Shown one piece after another: positions 1 to 8,650 of a stretch of 64,000 bases of DNA. Numbering within the stretch: position 1 is the stretch's first letter; every line of letters starts with the position of its first letter. The notes beneath the pieces are model-generated. The model saw nothing but the letters and a program-made list of their open reading frames with translations. It searched no databases and was not told where the DNA came from. The stretch is from Anaerolineae bacterium (GTDB lineage Bacteria > Chloroflexota > Anaerolineae > Aggregatilineales > Phototrophicaceae). The stretch covers positions 1 to 64,000 of the forward strand of contig JAHDWN010000028.1 in NCBI GenBank assembly GCA_023382675.1. Reading direction: 5' to 3'. Position numbers and translations under genes: made by a program.

Positions 1-1988
1 TCCACCCGACTGGCGATCAACCTCAGGCAATTCAAGAACTGGTCGAAGGCCTCGGCAAGCAGTACAAACACCAGACTCTGCTCGGCGCAACCGGCACCGG
101 CAAGACGTACACGGTGGCGCAGGTCGTTCAGGCCATCCAGCGCCCAACGCTGGTGCTGGCACACAACAAGACCCTGGCCGCGCAGCTCTACGCGGAGTTC
201 AAGGAGTTCTTCCCACGCAACGCGGTCGAATACTACGTCAGCTACTACGATTATTACCAGCCAGAGTCCTACGTGCCGCGCTTCGACCTGTACATCGAGA
301 AGCAGACGGACATCAACGAGCAGATCGAGCGGCTGCGGATTGCGGCCAAGGCGGCGCTGCTCTCACGTCGGGACGTGCTGATCGTGGCGTCGGTGTCGTG
401 CATCTACGGCACGGGCGACCCGGAGACGTGGGGCAAGTCGATTGTCGAGTTCCGGGTTGGCGACTCGGTGCGGCGCGAGAATCTCCTGCGCGAGCTGGTG
501 CGGCTGCAATACACACGCGGCGAGATGGACATCACCAAAGGTACATTCAGGGCGCGCGGCGACGTCCTGGAAGTCTTCCCGCCCTACGAGGATGCGGCCT
601 ACCGGATCACGCTGTTCGGCGAGGAGATCGAGCGGATTGTCGAGTTCGACCCGGTGACGGGCGAGCTTTTGACGGCGCATGAAGTGCTGGTCGTCTTCCC
701 GGCGACGCAGTTCATGGCCGATCAGGACAAGCTGCAGAAAGCGCTGAACGACATCGAGAAGGAACTGGAAGAACAGATCCGCTTCTTCAAAAAAGAGGAC
801 AAGCTGATCGAAGCGCAGCGCATCGAACAGCGAACGCGCTACGACCTGGAGATGCTGCGCGAGATGGGCTTCACGGGCGGCATCGAAAACTACTCACGAC
901 ATCTGGAACAGCGCCCGGCGGGCAGCCCGCCCTGGACATTGATCGACTACTTTCCGAAAGACTTCCTGATGGTGATCGATGAAAGCCACATGACGATCCC
1001 ACAGTTGCGTGGAATGTACAACGGCGACCGTTCGCGCAAGGAGGTGTTGGTCGATTATGGCTTCCGGCTGCCGAGCGCGATGGACAACCGACCGCTGCGG
1101 TTCGAGGAGTTCGATGAGCGGACGAACCAGATCATTTACACGACGGCGACGCCCGGCCCCTATGAACGCGAACGCAGCGAGCGCGTCGTCCAGCAGGTGA
1201 TCCGCCCGACCGGCATCCTCGACCCGCAGGTGAGCGTACGTCCTATCGAAGGCCAGATCGACGATCTGTTGCAAGAAGTGGCGGCGCGGGTCAAGAACGG
1301 GCAGCGCGCGCTGATCACAACGCTGACGCAGCGCATGGCGGAAGAACTGGCGGGCTACATCAACGAAATGGGCATCAAAGCGCACTATTTGCACGCCGAG
1401 ATCGACACCCTGGAGCGCGTCGAGATCTTGCGTGATCTACGGCTGGGTGTCTACGACGCGGTCGTCGGGATTAATCTGCTGCGCGAAGGCATCGACCTGC
1501 CGGAAGTCTCGCTGGTGGTCATTCTAGACGCGGATAAAGAAGGCTTCCTCCGCTCCGAGTCGGCGCTGATCCAGACCATCGGGCGCGCGGCGCGGCATGT
1601 GGAAGGTCGGGTAATCATGTATGCCAACCGCATGACCGACTCGATGAAACGGGCACTGGATGAGACCGAACGCCGGCGCAACATCCAGGATGAATACAAC
1701 GTGGCGCACGGGATCACGCCGACGACGATTGTTAAGCAGGTGCGCGACCTGACCGACCGGGTGAAAGCGATGGTTCCGGAAGAACAGCGCACTCCGTCCG
1801 GCGAGGTTGACCTGGAGACGCTGCCGAAGGACGAACTGCACAAGATGGTCAAGGAGCTGGAAGCCGAGATGAAGCGCGCCGCCAAAGCACTCGAATTCGA
1901 GAAAGCGGCGATGCTGCGTGACCAGATGGTCGAACTCAAGGGGATGCTGGCGATGCGCGATGTGACGACGGATGTTGTGCCGCTGTAG
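1..1988 (+). CDS. uvrB: UvrABC excision nuclease subunit B, 5' end outside window
   Basis: UvrB is the helicase-like damage-verification subunit of nucleotide excision repair, working with UvrA and UvrC. The frame is open from base 3; the first visible residues (PTGDQPQAI) are the conserved start of the family, so probably only 15-30 residues are missing. Walker A GATGTGKT lies near bases 88-112, followed by the tyrosine-rich beta-hairpin [13 protein letters not shown] (about 232-275) that clamps DNA, the DESH Walker B box near 978, helicase C-terminal motifs ([21 protein letters not shown]) and a C-terminal UVR coiled hairpin that contacts UvrC. All expected motifs are intact. The gene ends 50 bases before a convergent aminopeptidase gene. 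Confidence 0.97.
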   Translation, partial: HPTGDQPQAIQELVEGLGKQYKHQTLLGATGTGKTYTVAQVVQAIQRPTLVLAHNKTLAAQLYAEFKEFFPRNAVEYYVSYYDYYQPESYVPRFDLYIEKQTDINEQIERLRIAAKAALLSRRDVLIVASVSCIYGTGDPETWGKSIVEFRVGDSVRRENLLRELVRLQYTRGEMDITKGTFRARGDVLEVFPPYEDAAYRITLFGEEIERIVEFDPVTGELLTAHEVLVVFPATQFMADQDKLQKALNDIEKELEEQIRFFKKEDKLIEAQRIEQRTRYDLEMLREMGFTGGIENYSRHLEQRPAGSPPWTLIDYFPKDFLMVIDESHMTIPQLRGMYNGDRSRKEVLVDYGFRLPSAMDNRPLRFEEFDERTNQIIYTTATPGPYERERSERVVQQVIRPTGILDPQVSVRPIEGQIDDLLQEVAARVKNGQRALITTLTQRMAEELAGYINEMGIKAHYLHAEIDTLERVEILRDLRLGVYDAVVGINLLREGIDLPEVSLVVILDADKEGFLRSESALIQTIGRAARHVEGRVIMYANRMTDSMKRALDETERRRNIQDEYNVAHGITPTTIVKQVRDLTDRVKAMVPEEQRTPSGEVDLETLPKDELHKMVKELEAEMKRAAKALEFEKAAMLRDQMVELKGMLAMRDVTTDVVPL

Positions 1989-1997
1989 ATTGAGTCG

Positions 1998-2021
1998 AGG
2001 GCGGTTTTGGCTGACCGCCCT
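1998..2021. terminator. Stem-loop between convergent uvrB and aminopeptidase genes
   Basis: AGGGCGGT and ACCGCCCT form a perfect 8-bp stem around an 8-base loop in the 50-base gap between two convergent genes. Neither side carries a clear U-tract, so termination is inferred from position and stem strength only. Confidence 0.4.
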
Positions 2022-2039
2022 GCTTACGTTCGCCCGCCG

Positions 2040-3143
2040 TTAGATCACGAACTGGCCGTCCTTGTAGAACAGTTCGCCGTCAACGTGGATCGTGCTGTCC
2101 GTCCGCATATCACAGATCATGTCCCAGTGGACGGCGCTGACGTTCTTGCTGCCGGTGTCTGGGTAGCCGAGGCCGATGGCCGTGTGTACCGTGCCGCCGA
2201 TCTTCTCGTCGAACAGGATCTGCCCGGTGAAACGGTCGATGCCGAAGTTGGTGCCGATGGCAAACTCGCCCAGATACCGTGAACCGGGGTCGGTATCCAA
2301 CTGCGCGAGCAGGAGTTCTTCGTTCTTGGCAGCGCTGGCCTGCACGACCTTGCCCTGCTCGAAGCGTAGTTCAATGCCTTCGACCGCCCTGCCCTGCACC
2401 ATCGACGGATAGCTGTAGCGAATCCAGCCGTTGACAGACTCCTCCACCGGGCCGGTGAAGATCTCGCCGTCGGGCATGTTACGCTCGCCGCAGGCGTTGA
2501 TGAACACACGCCCGTCAATCGAGAGTTCAAGATCGGCATTCGGGCCTTGCAGTTTGACATGCCGCTTGCCCTTGAGCCAGTCGATCTTCTTCTGCTGCAT
2601 GTCGCCCATCGCTTGCCACGCTGCCACGGGATCATCTTTATCGACAAAGGTCGCGCTGAAGTAGAAGTCTTCGTATTCTTCGAGGCTCATCCCGGCATCT
2701 TGTGCCACACCATCAGTCGGGATGATGGTGCCGACCCACTTCATCTTGCCTTCGGCGGCACGCTGCATCCGTGTGCTCAACCAACTCCGACGCGCCGCCG
2801 TCACTTTGCGTGTGCGTTCGGCAGGCACATTCGTCAGCGCGCGCGTATTGCCCAGGCCACGAATCCGAATGTAGACATCGGCATTCTCGTAATACAATGT
2901 CTGGCTGGGGTCGAGCCAGGCGATCTGATCGTCGTTGGCTTCGCGGACAAACATTTGCTCGAGCGTCTCGTCGCTCAGCATCAATGCCGGATTGCCCCCC
3001 GCCTTGAGGACAGCCTGATAAACAGCGCGCAGGTAGGGCAGTGCCTCGACAGTACCCAGAATGCCGACCCATTCGCCGGGCTGAACGCGCGTCGAATAGT
3101 TGACCAAAACATCTGCTAACTTTTCGATTCGTGAATCTTTCAT
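2040..3143 (-). CDS. M29 family (AmpS/aminopeptidase T-type) metallopeptidase
   Basis: A 367-residue protein resembling thermophilic aminopeptidase T/AmpS, cytosolic dimetal enzymes that remove N-terminal residues from peptides. The C-terminal half carries the family's metal-site pattern: GEIFTGP (Glu), GEFAIGTN (Glu), GTVHTAIG (His) and the closing AVHWDMICD with His and Asp. I chose the ATG at 3143 because AAAGGA sits 10 bases upstream; the frame is open for 21 more codons with no better ribosome site. It follows tpx on the same strand after 72 bases and may be co-transcribed. Length and motifs are normal for the family; the substrate is not predictable. Confidence 0.9.
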   Translation of the reverse strand: MKDSRIEKLADVLVNYSTRVQPGEWVGILGTVEALPYLRAVYQAVLKAGGNPALMLSDETLEQMFVREANDDQIAWLDPSQTLYYENADVYIRIRGLGNTRALTNVPAERTRKVTAARRSWLSTRMQRAAEGKMKWVGTIIPTDGVAQDAGMSLEEYEDFYFSATFVDKDDPVAAWQAMGDMQQKKIDWLKGKRHVKLQGPNADLELSIDGRVFINACGERNMPDGEIFTGPVEESVNGWIRYSYPSMVQGRAVEGIELRFEQGKVVQASAAKNEELLLAQLDTDPGSRYLGEFAIGTNFGIDRFTGQILFDEKIGGTVHTAIGLGYPDTGSKNVSAVHWDMICDMRTDSTIHVDGELFYKDGQFVI

Positions 3144-3215
3144 GGCGTGAATGTCCTTTGGTGTATAACAAATGAGGCAAGTGATCTCCTGCCTCATCAA
3201 CTCCAACCGGTCCCG

Positions 3216-3725
3216 TTAGACGAGTATACGCGCCGCCGCCAGCGCCACCTCGTAGTCTGGTTCGTCGCCCATCTTGTAAACGTATTCGGCATAACGCACG
3301 AGGTTGTCGCGGTCGAGCACGAAGACGGAGCGCTGGCAGATGCGCAGATCCACGACGTTTACACCATAGGCTGTGGAAAAGTTCATCGTCTTGTGATCGG
3401 ATAATGTCTCGACGCGGTCGATGCCCTCGGCGGCACACCAGCGCCGCTGCGCATACGGCAGATCCGCGCTGACGGTGAGCACGACAATGTTATCGCTCAA
3501 GTTGCTGGCTTCTTGATTGAAACGGCGCGTTTGGGTCGCGCAGACGCGCGTATCGAGCGAGGGCACAATGCTGATGATTTTGATCTTGCCCGCATACTCG
3601 GCCAGAGTCTTCGCCTGCCAGTTGTTGGCGGTCAGGATGAAGTCCGGTGCGGGCTGCCCCACCTGAAGCATCTCGCCCTGCACGGTCAATTCGTTGCCCG
3701 CCAGTTCCATCCCGCGTCTCGCCAT
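3216..3725 (-). CDS. tpx: Thiol peroxidase (Tpx-type 2-Cys peroxiredoxin)
   Basis: Reduces hydrogen and alkyl peroxides using thioredoxin. The 169-residue protein has the Tpx signature SLDTRVCATQTRRFN with peroxidatic Cys62, and DLPYAQRRWC with resolving Cys97, which is the atypical 2-Cys Tpx arrangement. The N-terminal VGQPAPDF strand is also typical. The start at 3725 is preceded by GGAGGG at a 6-base spacing; 20 upstream codons in frame lack support. It lies 80 bases after the PfkB-family gene and before the aminopeptidase, all on the minus strand. The usual proline before the catalytic Cys (DTPVC) is arginine here (DTRVC). Confidence 0.92.
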   Translation of the reverse strand: MARRGMELAGNELTVQGEMLQVGQPAPDFILTANNWQAKTLAEYAGKIKIISIVPSLDTRVCATQTRRFNQEASNLSDNIVVLTVSADLPYAQRRWCAAEGIDRVETLSDHKTMNFSTAYGVNVVDLRICQRSVFVLDRDNLVRYAEYVYKMGDEPDYEVALAAARILV

Positions 3726-3805
3726 GCTCGACCCTCCGCTCGAGTTCTTTAGTGGCGCAGATCGTAACATGCGCATCATAACCACGCACGAAGACTCACT
3801 ACGCC

Positions 3806-4666
3806 CTAATCCGGAGAGAGTCGCACAGAGTCGAGCGCGGCCTGCACTTCATCCGGCGACGGCGTGCTCGCCAGTCCCGCACGTGTGACCGAACGTGCTG
3901 CCAGATAAGCAGCGACGCGCACGGCGCGCTCGTAATCCCCACCCACAAGACGCAAACTTGCGAGCAGCGCGGCGGCAAAAATATCACCCGCGCCGGTTGG
4001 GTGGACAAGCTCGACCTGCGGCGTTGGATAGGGACGCGGAACACCGCTCAGGTAAATCGTCCCGCCTTTTTCGGCGCGCGTGACGATGAGGCAGCGAACA
4101 CCTGCCGCGAATTCACGCTCCATCTCCGGCGCTTCGACGATGTCTTCTTCACTGAAGACGACAATATCGACGTGTTGAAGCGCATCCCGATCAAACCACT
4201 GCTTGAAGTGTACACGCTGGTCGGCATCCGTCCGGCGCAGGCAGCCCTGAAGCGTGAGCAGACTCGTCGCGTGTGGAAACGTATGAGCGATTGCGCCGAC
4301 GGTCTCGTCAAGCTCGCCAGCGATGGGCGCGATGTGGAGCATGGGTGCAGAGCGCCAGGCAGTCGGTATGTGCTCGACGCCTGGGCGGCTGGCCTGACCA
4401 CGCAAATACTGAACACGGCCTGAAGGCGTATAGATGTTTTCGAAGGTCGTCGTCTGCTCAGCATCGACAGTTTCAAGCGATAGAACAGATCGGAGCTGGT
4501 CGAGCAGCGGTTCGCCGGCAGCGGCGCTGGTCAGCAGCCCGACATGCAGGCCAAAAGCGACCGCCGTCAATGCGCTGTAGGAGACCGTCCCTCCCAACAG
4601 ACGACTATCCGGGGCAATATCAGCCGTGATATTGCCGATCAGCACATATTCGGGTGATGTGGTCAT
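3806..4666 (-). CDS. PfkB-family carbohydrate/nucleoside kinase
   Basis: A 286-residue ribokinase-fold protein. Near the C-terminus HPTGAGDIFAAAL is the PfkB signature 2 motif whose Asp is the catalytic base and whose Gly residues form the anion hole. The N-terminal GGTVSYSALTAVAFG matches the substrate-lid region where ribokinases have GGxxxN, but Asn is absent. The substrate cannot be named; sugar, inositol and nucleoside kinases share this fold. Its ATG overlaps the stop of jag by four bases (ATGA), so it is translationally coupled to the last gene of the rpmH-yidC-jag operon, an uncommon partner. Confidence 0.85.
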   Translation of the reverse strand: MTTSPEYVLIGNITADIAPDSRLLGGTVSYSALTAVAFGLHVGLLTSAAAGEPLLDQLRSVLSLETVDAEQTTTFENIYTPSGRVQYLRGQASRPGVEHIPTAWRSAPMLHIAPIAGELDETVGAIAHTFPHATSLLTLQGCLRRTDADQRVHFKQWFDRDALQHVDIVVFSEEDIVEAPEMEREFAAGVRCLIVTRAEKGGTIYLSGVPRPYPTPQVELVHPTGAGDIFAAALLASLRLVGGDYERAVRVAAYLAARSVTRAGLASTPSPDEVQAALDSVRLSPD

Positions 4667-5640
4667 TCGGACGGCTGTTCCGCCGGGACAATCGTGACTT
4701 TACGACCGGGACCTTCGCCGACACTCTTGGTCGATACATCCGTCCGATCCCGCAGGGCGAGATGGATAATGCGGCGTTCGTGCGGCGGCATGGGTTCCAG
4801 CGTGACCGTGCGTTTGTGTTCGACCGCATCCTCGGCCATGCGCAGCGCAAGATTGGTGAGTGCCTGAGCGCGTCGCGCCTTGTAACTGTTCACATCCACG
4901 ATGACATCGACACGGTGCTGCACCTCACGGCTGGTGATCAGCCGCGTGAGATATTGCAGCGCCGCCAGGGTTTCGCCTCGGCGACCGACGAGGCGGTTAG
5001 AATTGCCACTGCTCATGATGTCCAGAATGTGCGGCGCGCTGCCGGTCTGGTCGTCTGCCGACGCCTGACGCACAGCGATACGCCCGCGAATATCCATGCG
5101 TTCGAGCAGTTCGTTGAGCACCACCTTAGCGACGGTAATATCCTCGGATATTTCCTCTTCGGGAATTTCGGCTGCCTCGTTGACGAAGGGAAGGCTGTCG
5201 TCAAATTCCGGCTCAAGCGCATCTGCCGGCTGCTCGTCGTCTTCGTGCTGGCGCTGATGCGGCGCATCGGAACGGCGCTGACCACGACCACCGTTGCGGT
5301 TAGATCGCCGTGGGCGTTCGCGCTCTGGACGATCAGGATCTGAACGTTCGCGCTGGCCTTGCTGCTCACTGCGCGCAGGGCGTTCCTTCCAGGCAGTTGG
5401 CGCAGATTCTTGCGGCTCTGGCGGCGGGCTGGCAGGAACCGGTGGTGGGGTTGGGCGCAAGCCGAGCAATTGAAGGCGGACACGCGCGGGACGTGCTTCC
5501 ATGCCGAACATCGCCTGGCTGGGTTCGTCCAGCACCTCGACGATAACCTCCGAGGGGCCGACGCCGAGCTGTGCCAAGCCTTTAGCAATGGCGTCTTCTA
5601 TGCTATCGCCTGTAATCTCGATATATCGTTCTGAAGCCAT
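4663..5640 (-). CDS. jag: Jag/KhpB RNA-binding protein
   Basis: KhpB (Jag/EloR) is a cytoplasmic RNA-binding protein linked to cell elongation and normally encoded next to yidC. Of 325 residues, about 1-52 form the Jag-N domain (SERYIEITGDSIEDAIAKGL), about 60-155 are a low-complexity Pro/Arg/Glu-rich linker, about 160-245 a KH domain with NRLVGRRGETLAALQYL replacing the GxxG loop region, and about 250-320 an R3H domain (RRAQALTNLALRMAEDA, then the RRIIHLAL segment). AAGGA lies 8 bases before the ATG. The linker is longer than in many Jag proteins. The intergenic gap to yidC contains a small ACCGTC/GACGGT hairpin (5663-5679). Confidence 0.95.
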   Translation of the reverse strand: MASERYIEITGDSIEDAIAKGLAQLGVGPSEVIVEVLDEPSQAMFGMEARPARVRLQLLGLRPTPPPVPASPPPEPQESAPTAWKERPARSEQQGQRERSDPDRPERERPRRSNRNGGRGQRRSDAPHQRQHEDDEQPADALEPEFDDSLPFVNEAAEIPEEEISEDITVAKVVLNELLERMDIRGRIAVRQASADDQTGSAPHILDIMSSGNSNRLVGRRGETLAALQYLTRLITSREVQHRVDVIVDVNSYKARRAQALTNLALRMAEDAVEHKRTVTLEPMPPHERRIIHLALRDRTDVSTKSVGEGPGRKVTIVPAEQPSE

Positions 5641-5687
5641 ATGCGGAATCCTTAACCGTGCAACCGTCCTTTCGACGGTGTCCGCTA

Positions 5688-6494
5688 CTATTTAGATTTA
5701 GCCGCTCGCTTTGCTGGGCGAGCGGTTTTGTCTCTGGCACCGGCGGGAGGCGCAGTCACAACCGACGTGGCGGGTGGCTGATTGCGCTTCATAAGCCATG
5801 ATTGGGCAATGCCGATGGTGTTGGAGACGATGAAGTAAATCGACAAGCCGATAGAAAAACTGAGCGCGAAAAAGCCATACATGACGGGCATGATCGTGCC
5901 CATCGACTGAGTCATGGCCGCGCCCTGATCGGGTTTGCCGTCCGTCTTTTTCTGCGGTGCCGGTGACGTCATCTTGAACTGCAAGTAGGTCGTGACCACC
6001 ACCAGACCAATAATCGCCAGAGCGATTGGATTGCCCGTGTTCGGCGGCTGGGACAGGTTCATGCCCAGAAAGCTGTTGTTCATCGGGATAGCGCTGTCCA
6101 GTCCCGGCAAGAGCAAACGACCGGACAGATCCAGCAGTTGCGTCGGCGTTGCCGCGAGCGCGAAAATGATCGCCTGGTAAAGCGCGATGAAGATCGGAAG
6201 CTGGATGAACATAGGCAAGCAACCGCCGACGGGATTGACGCCATGCTCCCGGTAGAGTTCCATTTGCGCCTGGGCCAGCTTTTCACGGTCGTTCTTGTAC
6301 TTTTCTTGCAGCTCTTTCATCTTGGGCTGCACCTGCTGCATCGCTTTGGATGAGCGAAGCTGCTGCGCCGTCAACGGATAGGTGACGAGACGCACAAGCA
6401 CGGTGAAGACGATAATCGCCAACACCATGTTGTTCCCCAGCACCGAGTACAAGAAAGTGACCAGGGTGATAAAGGGATTGAGAATGAAGTCCAT
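5688..6494 (-). CDS. yidC: Membrane protein insertase YidC/Oxa1 family
   Basis: Inserts and folds membrane proteins, alone or with SecYEG. The 268-residue form has no large periplasmic P1 domain, as in Gram-positive-type YidC. The first core helix contains the conserved positively charged residue in VFTVLVRLVTYPLTAQQL, followed by a charged cytoplasmic hairpin (QVQPKMKELQEKYKNDREKL) and GGCLPMFIQLPIFIALYQAI. The tail is basic (RDKTARPAKRAAKSK), which commonly aids ribosome contact. It lacks the lipobox-bearing signal peptide of many Gram-positive homologues. GAGGAG stands 7 bases before the ATG. Gap to the upstream lipoprotein gene is 21 bases. Confidence 0.96.
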   Translation of the reverse strand: MDFILNPFITLVTFLYSVLGNNMVLAIIVFTVLVRLVTYPLTAQQLRSSKAMQQVQPKMKELQEKYKNDREKLAQAQMELYREHGVNPVGGCLPMFIQLPIFIALYQAIIFALAATPTQLLDLSGRLLLPGLDSAIPMNNSFLGMNLSQPPNTGNPIALAIIGLVVVTTYLQFKMTSPAPQKKTDGKPDQGAAMTQSMGTIMPVMYGFFALSFSIGLSIYFIVSNTIGIAQSWLMKRNQPPATSVVTAPPAGARDKTARPAKRAAKSK

Positions 6495-6515
6495 TCAGGA
6501 GCTCCTCGGACTCAT

Positions 6516-7712
6516 CTAGTGTCGGTACGCCCAGCGGCGCTCACCGGATTCCAGCGTGAAAGCAACCAGGGCCTCATCATTTGCCATGGTGCTGATGAGC
6601 ACGTATGGCTCAGGGATATTGACGTTCTCGCCTGGTTCAACGACGACCATATCCGCCAGAACTTCGCCGACAAGCTCGCGCCGGAAGAGTTCATTGCCGT
6701 CATCGCGTGACAGCCAGTAAGCGTTGTGATCGCGCGAGGCGACGACCAGTTTGTCATCAGCAACAAGCGGCGTCGCGCGAATCGCACGTTCCGCCACCTG
6801 ACGCTCCCAGACGAGGCGCATGTCCCTGCCGCTCACGTCCAGCGCATGAACCCAACCGGATGCATCGCCGACGTAGAGCATGTTGTCTGAGGCGAGCGCA
6901 GGAGAACCCCACACCCAGTTCTTAACTTCGAATTCTGCCGCAATCGTGCCGTCACTGGCAATTTTGAAGAGCTTGCGTCCGAACGATCCGACGTAGAGAT
7001 AGCCATCGGCATACACCGGCGTCGATGCGACTGCCCCCTGGAGATCGATCTTCCAAAGCATGTCACCGTTGTCGGCATCGAGCGCGTAAAGGAAGTGATC
7101 GAGCGAAGTGACGTAGAGCACACCATCGACCAGCAGCGGTTCTGCCCAGACACCGAATTCGGTATCGAACTTCCAGCGTTCGCTGTAATCATCCCTGTTG
7201 ACGGCGGTGACATCACCCTCGCTCAGAGGAACGTACAGCGTGTCGTCGGTCGCCAACACGTTCGCTACGATGTAGCTGGTGTCGGTATCGGCATTGATCA
7301 GACGACCTTCAGGATTGAGAATGCGGGCGGCCTCCACATCAACTTCATAGAAGCGACGGCTGAACGAAGGCAAGAGGAGCGTATTCGCATCAATCGTGAT
7401 AGGTTGGTAGTAAAAGACCGTGGCCGGGTTGGCCTGAATCTGAACCCGCCAGGTGAGCGCATTTCCCGTCTCGCTATCGACGCGAACGTTACCCGAGCTA
7501 TCGCGCAGTTCAACGAGCGAGCCATCGACCGGATCGATGAGCGTCACGTGATCATGAGACGCGAAGAAAATTTCCTGGCCGTTATCGACGAGGGACACCG
7601 AAGCCCAGCGTGGATCCAGCGGCAAGGGCACACAACTCGCCAACAAAAGCAGAAGCAGGACGAGTACAGCGACAGCGCCCTGATACTTTGATGCCATCAA
7701 CCGTGATTTCAA
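6516..7712 (-). CDS. Lipoprotein with PQQ-type beta-propeller repeats
   Basis: An exported lipoprotein of about 399 residues. Starting at the TTG at 7712 (GAGGAG 8 bases upstream) it opens with a hydrophobic segment ending in the lipobox LASC. The rest shows repeated PQQ/YWTD-like blades such as LLVDGVLYVTSLDHFLYALDADNG, PVYADGYLYVGSFGRKLFKI and ALASDNMLYVGDASGWVHAL, consistent with a propeller displayed outside the membrane. An ATG five codons later (7697) is an alternative start. It sits inside rpmH-rnpA-yidD-yidC-jag, between yidD and yidC, so a role near membrane-protein insertion is possible but unproven; BamB of Gram-negative bacteria has the same fold and lipid anchor. Confidence 0.85.
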   Translation of the reverse strand: MKSRLMASKYQGAVAVLVLLLLLLASCVPLPLDPRWASVSLVDNGQEIFFASHDHVTLIDPVDGSLVELRDSSGNVRVDSETGNALTWRVQIQANPATVFYYQPITIDANTLLLPSFSRRFYEVDVEAARILNPEGRLINADTDTSYIVANVLATDDTLYVPLSEGDVTAVNRDDYSERWKFDTEFGVWAEPLLVDGVLYVTSLDHFLYALDADNGDMLWKIDLQGAVASTPVYADGYLYVGSFGRKLFKIASDGTIAAEFEVKNWVWGSPALASDNMLYVGDASGWVHALDVSGRDMRLVWERQVAERAIRATPLVADDKLVVASRDHNAYWLSRDDGNELFRRELVGEVLADMVVVEPGENVNIPEPYVLISTMANDEALVAFTLESGERRWAYRH

Positions 7713-7734
7713 AGACTCACTCTCCTCATCGACA

Positions 7735-7944
7735 TCAAGGCACCGGATCGTAACCGCCGGGATTGAGCGGATGACAGCGCGAGATCCGCTTGACGCCAAG
7801 CCAGGATCCACGGATGACGCCGTACTTTTCGATAGCCTGGTAGGTGTACTGCGAGCACGTCGGCTCAAAACGGCACGCGGACGGAAGCATCGGGGAGATA
7901 AATCGCTTGTAGAAGCGAATCGCCGCCAGCGCCAGAGCTTTCAT
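7735..7944 (-). CDS. yidD: Membrane protein insertion efficiency factor YidD
   Basis: A small (69 aa) peripheral membrane protein that aids YidC-dependent insertion. It shows the full family pattern: [34 protein letters not shown], with three conserved cysteines (two near residues 24-30, one in [15 protein letters not shown] at the end). Its ATG overlaps the rnpA stop by four bases, and it is followed after 22 bases by the lipoprotein gene. Confidence 0.96.
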   Translation of the reverse strand: MKALALAAIRFYKRFISPMLPSACRFEPTCSQYTYQAIEKYGVIRGSWLGVKRISRCHPLNPGGYDPVP

Positions 7945-8288
7945 GCGGATTCATCCTTTAACAAACCAGCCTGTCGATACAACTCATCCACTGTCTTAAC
8001 TACAACATCCCACGGTTGATCCACCAATCCGGAACGCGCTATCCACAAAATGTCGAAACCGGGTCGGACATCTGCATGACGGAGGCGGATAGCCTCGCGC
8101 AGCCTGCGTCTCACCCGGTTTCGCGTTACGGCTCTGCCCAATTGTTTGCTGGTGATAAAACCGTAGCGATTGTAACCCACTTCATTCTGGACAACGCTCA
8201 ACGATAACAGCGCGCGGCGATAGGTGCGACCGTGACGCCGAAGGCGGGCGAAGTCTTCGCGCCGCCGCAATCTAAAGCGGGCGTCCAT
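7941..8288 (-). CDS. rnpA: Ribonuclease P protein component
   Basis: Protein subunit of RNase P, which trims tRNA 5' leaders. The 115 residues contain the conserved [19 protein letters not shown] start and the basic RNR-type helix [18 protein letters not shown] that binds the RNA subunit. Adjacent to rpmH (19-base gap), the near-universal bacterial arrangement. Confidence 0.96.
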   Translation of the reverse strand: MDARFRLRRREDFARLRRHGRTYRRALLSLSVVQNEVGYNRYGFITSKQLGRAVTRNRVRRRLREAIRLRHADVRPGFDILWIARSGLVDQPWDVVVKTVDELYRQAGLLKDESA

Positions 8289-8307
8289 TCATCGCTGCAT
8301 ACAAAAA

Positions 8308-8487
8308 TCAGTGCGATTTCCAGTTGATACGTTTTACGTGGCGCGAGGTCACGACCAGCTCGTGACGGCCACGCTGCCGCCGTGCCTTCAAAACTTTGCG
8401 CCCGTTGCGCGTCGCCATACGCGCGCGGAAGCCATGAACGCGCTGCCGACGGCGAATCTTGGGCTGGTAAGTACGCTTGGTTGCCAT
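8308..8487 (-). CDS. rpmH: 50S ribosomal protein L34
   Basis: A 59-residue, very basic protein translated from the ATG at 8487. It starts [20 protein letters not shown] and continues [20 protein letters not shown], the L34 core that binds 23S rRNA. The C-terminus ([19 protein letters not shown]) is longer than the typical 44-47 residue L34. First gene of the rpmH-rnpA-yidD-yidC-jag operon, driven by the promoter at 8529-8557. Confidence 0.95.
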   Translation of the reverse strand: MATKRTYQPKIRRRQRVHGFRARMATRNGRKVLKARRQRGRHELVVTSRHVKRINWKSH

Positions 8488-8528
8488 TCAGTTGCTACCT
8501 CAAATCGTGAGAACGACTATGGGGGTTA

Positions 8529-8557
8529 AGTATAATCGCTCGATTCCGGGCGGTCAA
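8529..8557 (-). promoter_or_regulatory. Sigma70-type promoter for rpmH operon
   Basis: On the minus strand, TTGACC (8557-8552), a 17-base spacer and TATACT (8534-8529) stand about 42 bases before the rpmH ATG. Both hexamers differ from consensus by one base. Confidence 0.8.
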
Positions 8558-8565
8558 CCCGACGC

Positions 8566-8595
8566 TTGCAAAGGCGGAAGGCCCTCGGCTATACT
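8566..8595 (+). promoter_or_regulatory. Sigma70-type promoter for three-gene operon
   Basis: TTGCAA (8566-8571), an 18-base spacer and TATACT (8590-8595). It is back-to-back with the rpmH promoter, with only 8 bases between the two -35 boxes, so one regulator or supercoiling could affect both. Confidence 0.65.
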
Positions 8596-8650
8596 TAAAA
8601 TCAAGTAAAAGTACACTCACACGCAAAATCACCTCTGCAAGGAGTAAGCC

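Noticed and set aside
8488-8650. oriC/dnaA region beside rpmH
   Set aside because: No dnaA gene and no cluster of TTATNCACA boxes in the gap; it holds two promoters only.
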